A program made the position numbers and the translations under genes. Positions 58,887 through 64,000 of a DNA stretch of 64,000 bases are shown piece after piece (positions within the stretch are counted from its first letter, which is position 1; each line of letters opens with the position of its first letter). The notes under the pieces are model-generated. The model searched no databases, had not been told where the DNA came from, and worked only from the letters and a program-made list of their open reading frames with translations. Where the stretch lies: assembly GCA_024449915.1 (NCBI GenBank), contig JAMZAV010000912.1, forward strand, positions 1-64,000. Reading direction: 5' to 3'. This stretch comes from Sweltsa coloradensis. Lineage: Eukaryota; Arthropoda; Insecta; Plecoptera; Chloroperlidae.

Positions 58887-59204
58887 GTAAGTAACACGAA
58901 ACATATATAAGTATTAGCGTTGTTAATGCTTTAATTTGACCCTGAGAATTTTAGCTCGGGTGTTTTTGTTTTGTTTGTTGTGTTTTTGGGTGAACGGTGG
59001 TTTAGGAGGTGGGGAATGAATCGCTTGGAGGAGCAGCCCATCAGCTCAAAAGAGTCTAACTGACAAGTTTTTGGTTTGTACGGCTGGTGCTAAAGAAACA
59101 TGGCGAGCTGTGTGAAGCAGGTGTACATACGACACGCAAATGTGGATCTAGGCTTCTTGCCATTTCCTCGTCAAGTGTCTAGTTTCAATGTGATTATTTC
59201 GTTT

Positions 59205-59533
59205 TTGGTATTATTCAGTACGTTTTTTGTCTGTTTGTTCGCTCTTTCCCGGACCAACGGCCACTTCGATAATTTTTCAGACGACCTTCGAAATATCTTA
59301 TATTGACAAACTAAGTTTTAAGGTACAATCGAAGAAATATTTCTCTTAATAATTGTACTTCTTGATTTAAAGTTGAGAGAACCTTTGAAATAACTCAAGT
59401 TGGACATGCCATGTTTTTAGGTACAAACGAAGAAATAATTTTAATGGAAAATCTCTTTTACGACATTATCGACTATGTAAACGCAGAGAGATTAACCGAA
59501 TACGCTCATCCATCAAAGCAACTATAAAAAAAC
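59205..59533 (+). mobile_element. CTAGG-family repeat, diverged copy
   Basis: TTTTTGTCTGTTTGTTCGC, GACGACCTTCGAAATATCTT, AAGGTACAATCGAAGAAATA, TTTCTCTTAATAATTGTACT and the end ACGCTCATCCATCAA follow the family order. The 3' TIR tip is lost. Confidence 0.6.
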
Positions 59534-60609
59534 GTTGCAATGCTGCTTAGTATTATTTCAAAGTCACTTTTTTCTTTAGGTGACAGCTGTTTAAACCTTT
59601 AGCAACATTTTCTATACAGATATTATATTTGCGTTATGTTTCGATCTAAATAGTCTCTGCTGTATTAAAACTTTTCTGAATAAATTTCAAATCATATTAT
59701 TAATATTATAAATGGTATTCTTTAATGACTTCCAATTTCGTGAAATTGAATGTCGAAAATATTGGTCTATAATCGTACTTCGTATTAGTATTTATCTTAA
59801 GCAATATTATTTTTGGCTTCCCCTCGAGTGAAAACTCATGCGAGTATCATGTGGTGAAACCCCCTCAAAGTAGCCTTGTAGTAGAACTAACCCATCAACC
59901 ATCTAGCACTGACGCTGACAGCAACAAAGCGACCGCCCATCCAGCTTCCGTCCAGACCAAGCAGACTTCCACCATTGTTCGAGAGTAAATCGATGCTATT
60001 AACTTAAAAGACTTTACCTAAAATAACATCACGGTTCTTTGTTATTTGAAGTAGATTTCACTGAAGGGGCCATTGTTTTTAAACCGGACATTTTTCTAAT
60101 ACTAACTGAGCACACTTTTCTAGATTTACAGGTTAACGAGTTCACGAGTGTAGACTATGAAAACAACACGAAGAGTATGGAATTGTGTTTGTTTGTCGTG
60201 TATGCAACAAAAACAACTAGAACATGAAATTGGATGTTATTTGTCGAAGCATTCTGCTCGCGGGGTGTTGGTTAGTTGTAGTGAACACGTATTACACAAC
60301 ACATTCGAAACACGAAATACTCTCTGTGAAACAAAAATAGTGTCAAGTGTAAAAATAATTTTTACATGAATTTCTAGTCAGGTGTTTTATTCCGTTACTG
60401 AAATGAATTCCACTGATATATTTTAAAATGAAATTCATGATAAACTTAATTGAATTATGTGCAATTTCAGTATGCTTTATTTTCATTGCATTATTTTTTA
60501 ATCATAATTTTAAAAATTTAATCAAAATTATAGAGCGGAAACAATTGTTAAACATGTTTATTACATTCTAAGAATATTAATTTTCATCATTCAAATCAAC
60601 AACAGTGAT

Positions 60610-61314
60610 TTTTAAGCGAGCGAAGCGAGCGTTTCCATTTGACTCTGCCGGAAAAATTAGTCACTGGTTTTGTTTTTTTTTGTTTGTTTGTTTGTTTTTT
60701 TTGTTTGTATGTCTCGCGATAACGTTCGAACGGAGGCTCGGATCGAGTTGAAATTTTGACCATCCGCAAGCTTCGTTCTCGATTGAATGCCATTAGTTTT
60801 GTGGCAAAATCGTTCAAAAAGTTAAAAAGTTACATTAAAGTTAATCGAAAGTTTTTTTTTAAAACTAACCGGCGACAAAATCTGAGATAGCCAAATCATT
60901 TAGAATGTCCGTCCGGTCAAGAATATGTAAATTTTATTTTGATCCGATAAGTAGTGTAGATGGAAATTACATTATAACAAAAGTAACGTTGCCATGGCAA
61001 CGAAAAGACGCGCGAAGTTTCTATCTAATACACTGCCACCTAGAAGTAATCAAAATACTTTCGAGAAAGCAAGCGAGAAAGCACTCTTTTATTTGTCACC
61101 AAAGAGTTTAAATAGTTTTTACCAAGGAGTCAAGGTCCTCTAGATGGCGGTGGATTTTATCCACAAAGTAAAGGTTTTTACACACGGGTTTACCCAAATA
61201 CCTTGGCAATAATAAATAATATTGGAAACGCAAACGCCATAAATTTTATGTGCAATGTGGGTCTAGCTATAGCACGTGCTCGTTTATCAACGCGTCCAAC
61301 TGAGCGTTTCCTAG
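60610..61314 (+). mobile_element. GAGCG-headed repeat ending in a CTAGG-type tip
   Basis: It starts AGCGAGCGAAGCGAGCGTTT, then a (TTTG)n tract, then TCTCGCGATAACGTTCGAAC and ATCGAGTTGAAATTTTGACC. It ends CAACGCGTCCAACTGAGCG then TTTCCTAG. The head, module and tip parallel the CTAGG family, but the interior sequence is different, so it is a separate subfamily. Confidence 0.6.
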
Positions 61315-61484
61315 TTCTAATAACACTCTTGAGAAAGTAGGCCTACTATTATTACTACAAAATTATTTTGATTTTAAACTTTGATCTGTTTGAAACTATA
61401 AAACCACTTGGCGCAGATAAACGAAAGTCTACCCATGGCCAACATTATTATATAAACATTTTAAGGAGCGAATCTCCCATTAGA

Positions 61485-61712
61485 CTGTCCGTCCGTCCGT
61501 CTGTCCGTCTGTTCGTCCGTCCGTATTGTACGTGTCACGTCTTGCTATAAAAACCGAACACGACGTTCGATTGAGAGGCGTTTTGTTGGTTGGAATTGCC
61601 AATTATTCACTAAGGGTAATACAGGGTGTTTTTGGTGATCCTGGGAGTAAGAGAGAGTGGCTATGCCCCATGAAGTTTGGAAACATGTATAACCCGGCGC
61701 CTCCACCAATTT
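61485..61712 (+). repeat. CGGCACC repeat family, best copy
   Basis: A GTCCGTCCGTCTGTCCGTCT tract is followed by AAAACCGAACACGACGTTCG, ATACAGGGTGTTTTTGGTGA and AACCCGGCGCCTCCACCAA. A second CACCCGGCACCGCCATG follows at 61756. The shared order with 35060 and 25935 defines a family of about 220 bp without inverted ends. Confidence 0.68.
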
Positions 61713-61802
61713 GAACGTGGAAATTAGATAAAACCATGTTTTAAAGTGTTAAGCCACCCGGCACCGCCATGAAAACGAGACGCATGGCGAATTAATTTAT
61801 TA

Positions 61803-61904
61803 CATGTTGAATACACCGGTTCCCGATATCACCGAAGTTAATTAACATCGGACGTGGTCGGTACTTGAGTGGGTGACCACTTGGGGACACCACGTGCTGT
61901 TGGC
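61803..61904 (+). pseudogene. 5S rRNA-derived sequence (pseudogene or 5S-type SINE head)
   Basis: ATGTTGAATACACCGGTTCC, ATCACCGAAGTTAA, GGTCGGTACTTGAGTGGGTG and GGGGACACCACGTGCTGTTG follow animal 5S rRNA almost base for base to its 3' end (GTTGGC). The first ~16 bases are missing. Differences are mainly CpG to TpG/CpA changes (for example ACATCGGACGTGG), the signature of a decaying copy. The internal promoter A and C regions are partly retained. The unrelated sequence after GTTGGC (GGGGGTGAAGCAGATCGCC onward) could be a SINE body. The overlapping minus-strand ORF is a shadow. Confidence 0.82.
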
Positions 61905-64000
61905 ATAGGGGGTGAAGCAGATCGCCAAAGTGTGCCCCCGATTGAAAACCATCTTGCATTTCATCCTTAGCCGCTCTGCAGAGAACAATGTTCATAACAT
62001 TTGTCTGATGTCGGGAAAAAAATTGTATTGTTCTTCGACGCTGTGTTGATTAATTAGCTTCGCTCCCATGTTTCACTCGCAAACCCGTTATTGATGTTTA
62101 TTATAAATTATAATAATGTTCAAACTTGACGTAGACAGAGGAGTTTCCTATCTCTACACTGGATGAGTAAAATGAAAATGAATAATTTAAAACCCACCGC
62201 TACTAGCCTGAGGTAATGAAGTCTTTCAGATAAAGAGCGTCACATTATTTGCGCTGGGTTTAGCCTGACATGGTCCCTCCCCACGCATATACGGCTCACG
62301 AGATTAAGAGGATTCGCCGAGGCTTGAGAGGAGAAGTGTTTAAGCGCTCAGCTTTCTGGTTTTCCCGAGTAAACAGTTGAAAAAATAGTTATCATATTTC
62401 GCATGAACGTTTATAAAGAATCAATTAATGGTATTCGGTAAGCGTATTTCTTAATTAATCGATTTTGACTAAGAAAATCATGAAATCTCTGTAATTTATT
62501 AAATTTTTGTGAACTTCGCGAACTGATTTCAATCATAAAAAAATTTAAACAAAAATTTTAATGCTGATCTCCACGTTCAAATCTATGTAAACACTCAGAA
62601 TAATTTGGTTAGTCTCAACATAAACGGTTTAATTCGAAATTTCTACATTGAAATCCATGTTTTGGATTTTCAATATTCACACTTTCTGGAAATAAAATTC
62701 TTCAAATTCTTGTCTTGAAATAAGTTTGTCATGGCTTATTTTTTGCAACCAAGTGTGGATACCAATAGAAAGGTACTCTATTAACATTCATGCAAGATTT
62801 GGGTAATGGTATTACCAACCATTCAGCTACATTCAACACCTGAGAGATTGCATTTTAGTTGCCTGTATCGTAATAACTCTTATTGTTGACAAGAATATTT
62901 ACGAATTCGTTTACTAATAAACTTTTGGGGAAATGTAAAGTGCGGCCCGATACATATTTTTACCAACTCGCTTCACATGCCCCCAAACGCGACATATTTT
63001 TAATTCGCATATTTTCGATTTTTCGGACAAGTCACTGATCCGATTTCAAAACAAATGTTCTTTAGTTGAAAACTGTGTAAAAAACTGAAGTGCGTTCCGG
63101 TTTTAAAACAATTTTTTAGCCAATAGCTAAAAAAGTAACTTTTTGTCAAATTAAATATTTTTGGTGGTGTGGAGCGAGTTACTTAAATTAATATTGGGCC
63201 TAAAGTAGTAAGGAAAAATACTCGTTTTATTAACTATATATTTATTGTGAGTATTTACATAAGTATAATTACAGAGTATCAACTGAAATACCTGAGCCTT
63301 CTAACATGACTAATCTTTGCTTCTACTCTCTACTTTCAACCTTGACATAAATTTTTGAGGAACCTAAAGATTAAGAATATAAATAATTAATTACACATAA
63401 AAGCAAGGGTAAAATTTATAAAAACTCGTGGCTGATTTGAGTTTGCTTTCTTTATTAGCCAAGGTCCGACATGGTCTGGGTGTGTCCGTCGCATCTCTAG
63501 CCCGAAGCGAAGTTCTTCCGCATAATGGAGGGACGAGAAATCCTTTATTCATGTTACAACACACACTGGAATTAAATATTTAAATTTTTGGTCGAGACTA
63601 TTAAAAAATAATAGGAGACAAATTCGGTTAACAAAAGAGCAGTTTTTAATTTGGTTAGACGCGGTTGTGTTCGCTTCTTGGCTTGTAAAATGTCGGGTTG
63701 TGTTCAACTTGTCCAAACATTGTTGTAACGGCAATGCGATTTCCTAGATAGGTTATACTCATTGAATAAATAATTTAAAAAATAAACGTTTGTCTCATAT
63801 TTTACCTTTTATTTTTGAAAGCCCAAGCGATGACATCCAAGAGAATACATAAACTCGTAAAAAGTTCTTAAAAAATAACCTATATTATTGGTATAAACAT
63901 TTAGAGTGGCTTTTCGTAAACTTCTCATTACTCTTAAACTGTTCTTGTTCATTATTTTAATAAAGTATTTTTTAAATGGTTTTATAACGATCGCCAAAAG
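61905..64000. other. Intronic stretch, nothing recognised
   Basis: No coding exon, repeat copy or inverted structure was recognised. ORFs at the right edge (63549-63734 and 63809-63997, minus) show no domain. Confidence 0.35.

Larger units (their letters stand above)
58887..64000 (+). other. K2P intron 2 (incomplete in window)
   Basis: It begins GTAAGT and no exon starting with the rest of the GYG filter was found up to the window end. It contains two CTAGG/GAGCG-type repeats, a CGGCACC repeat and a 5S rRNA-derived sequence. Confidence 0.7.

Noticed and set aside
61792..61995. 67-codon minus-strand ORF
   Set aside because: Lies antisense to the 5S rRNA-derived sequence.

Overview
This is a window of AT-rich eukaryotic nuclear DNA, most likely from an arthropod and plausibly an insect. 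The grounds are the retrotransposon types (Jockey-like, RTE-like and an R2/R4-type element), the abundance of short terminal-inverted-repeat elements and tRNA-derived SINEs, long introns with GT/AG borders, and an arthropod-style two-pore potassium channel gene. The species cannot be named from the sequence. No operons, CRISPR arrays or bacterial-type genes are visible.

One host gene is recognisable: the 5' part of a two-pore-domain (K2P) potassium channel on the + strand. Its first coding exon is at 52093-52353 and its second at 58625-58886. They are separated by a 6.27 kb intron, and a further intron runs off the window. The second exon ends inside the first selectivity-filter GYG triplet, a classic K2P intron position. 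The remaining exons lie beyond base 64000.

Everything else is mobile-element debris or unrecognised non-coding DNA. Region 0.2-3.6 kb holds a Jockey-like LINE fragment inserted in an older repeat of a 'CTAGG' terminal-inverted-repeat family that recurs about nine times. Region 5.2-6.4 kb holds two TTAA-bounded non-autonomous elements side by side. Region 13.9-15.3 kb holds a GAGT microsatellite and two inverted-repeat elements. At 18.9-19.5 kb there is a near-perfect 0.6 kb palindrome with TTAA flanks. Region 27.15-27.72 kb is a roughly 92-bp minisatellite, and 30.96-31.22 kb is another compact palindrome. Region 36-43.6 kb carries several repeats.

Region 43.7-48.2 kb (minus strand) is a nest: an RTE-like LINE ending in an (ATG)n tail, with a 5'-truncated restriction-endonuclease-type LINE sitting precisely between two (ATG)n tracts. 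The K2P introns contain a Harbinger-like element, a 2.1 kb hAT-like element with a perfect 8-bp target duplication, several SINEs and a 5S rRNA-derived sequence. None of these elements has an intact transposase or full-length retroelement ORF. All look non-autonomous or dead, apart from a 200-residue open segment of the RLE element.

Boundaries of the repeats were set by eye from inverted ends and from comparing copies inside this window. They should be read as accurate to a few bases where a target duplication is given, and to tens of bases otherwise.
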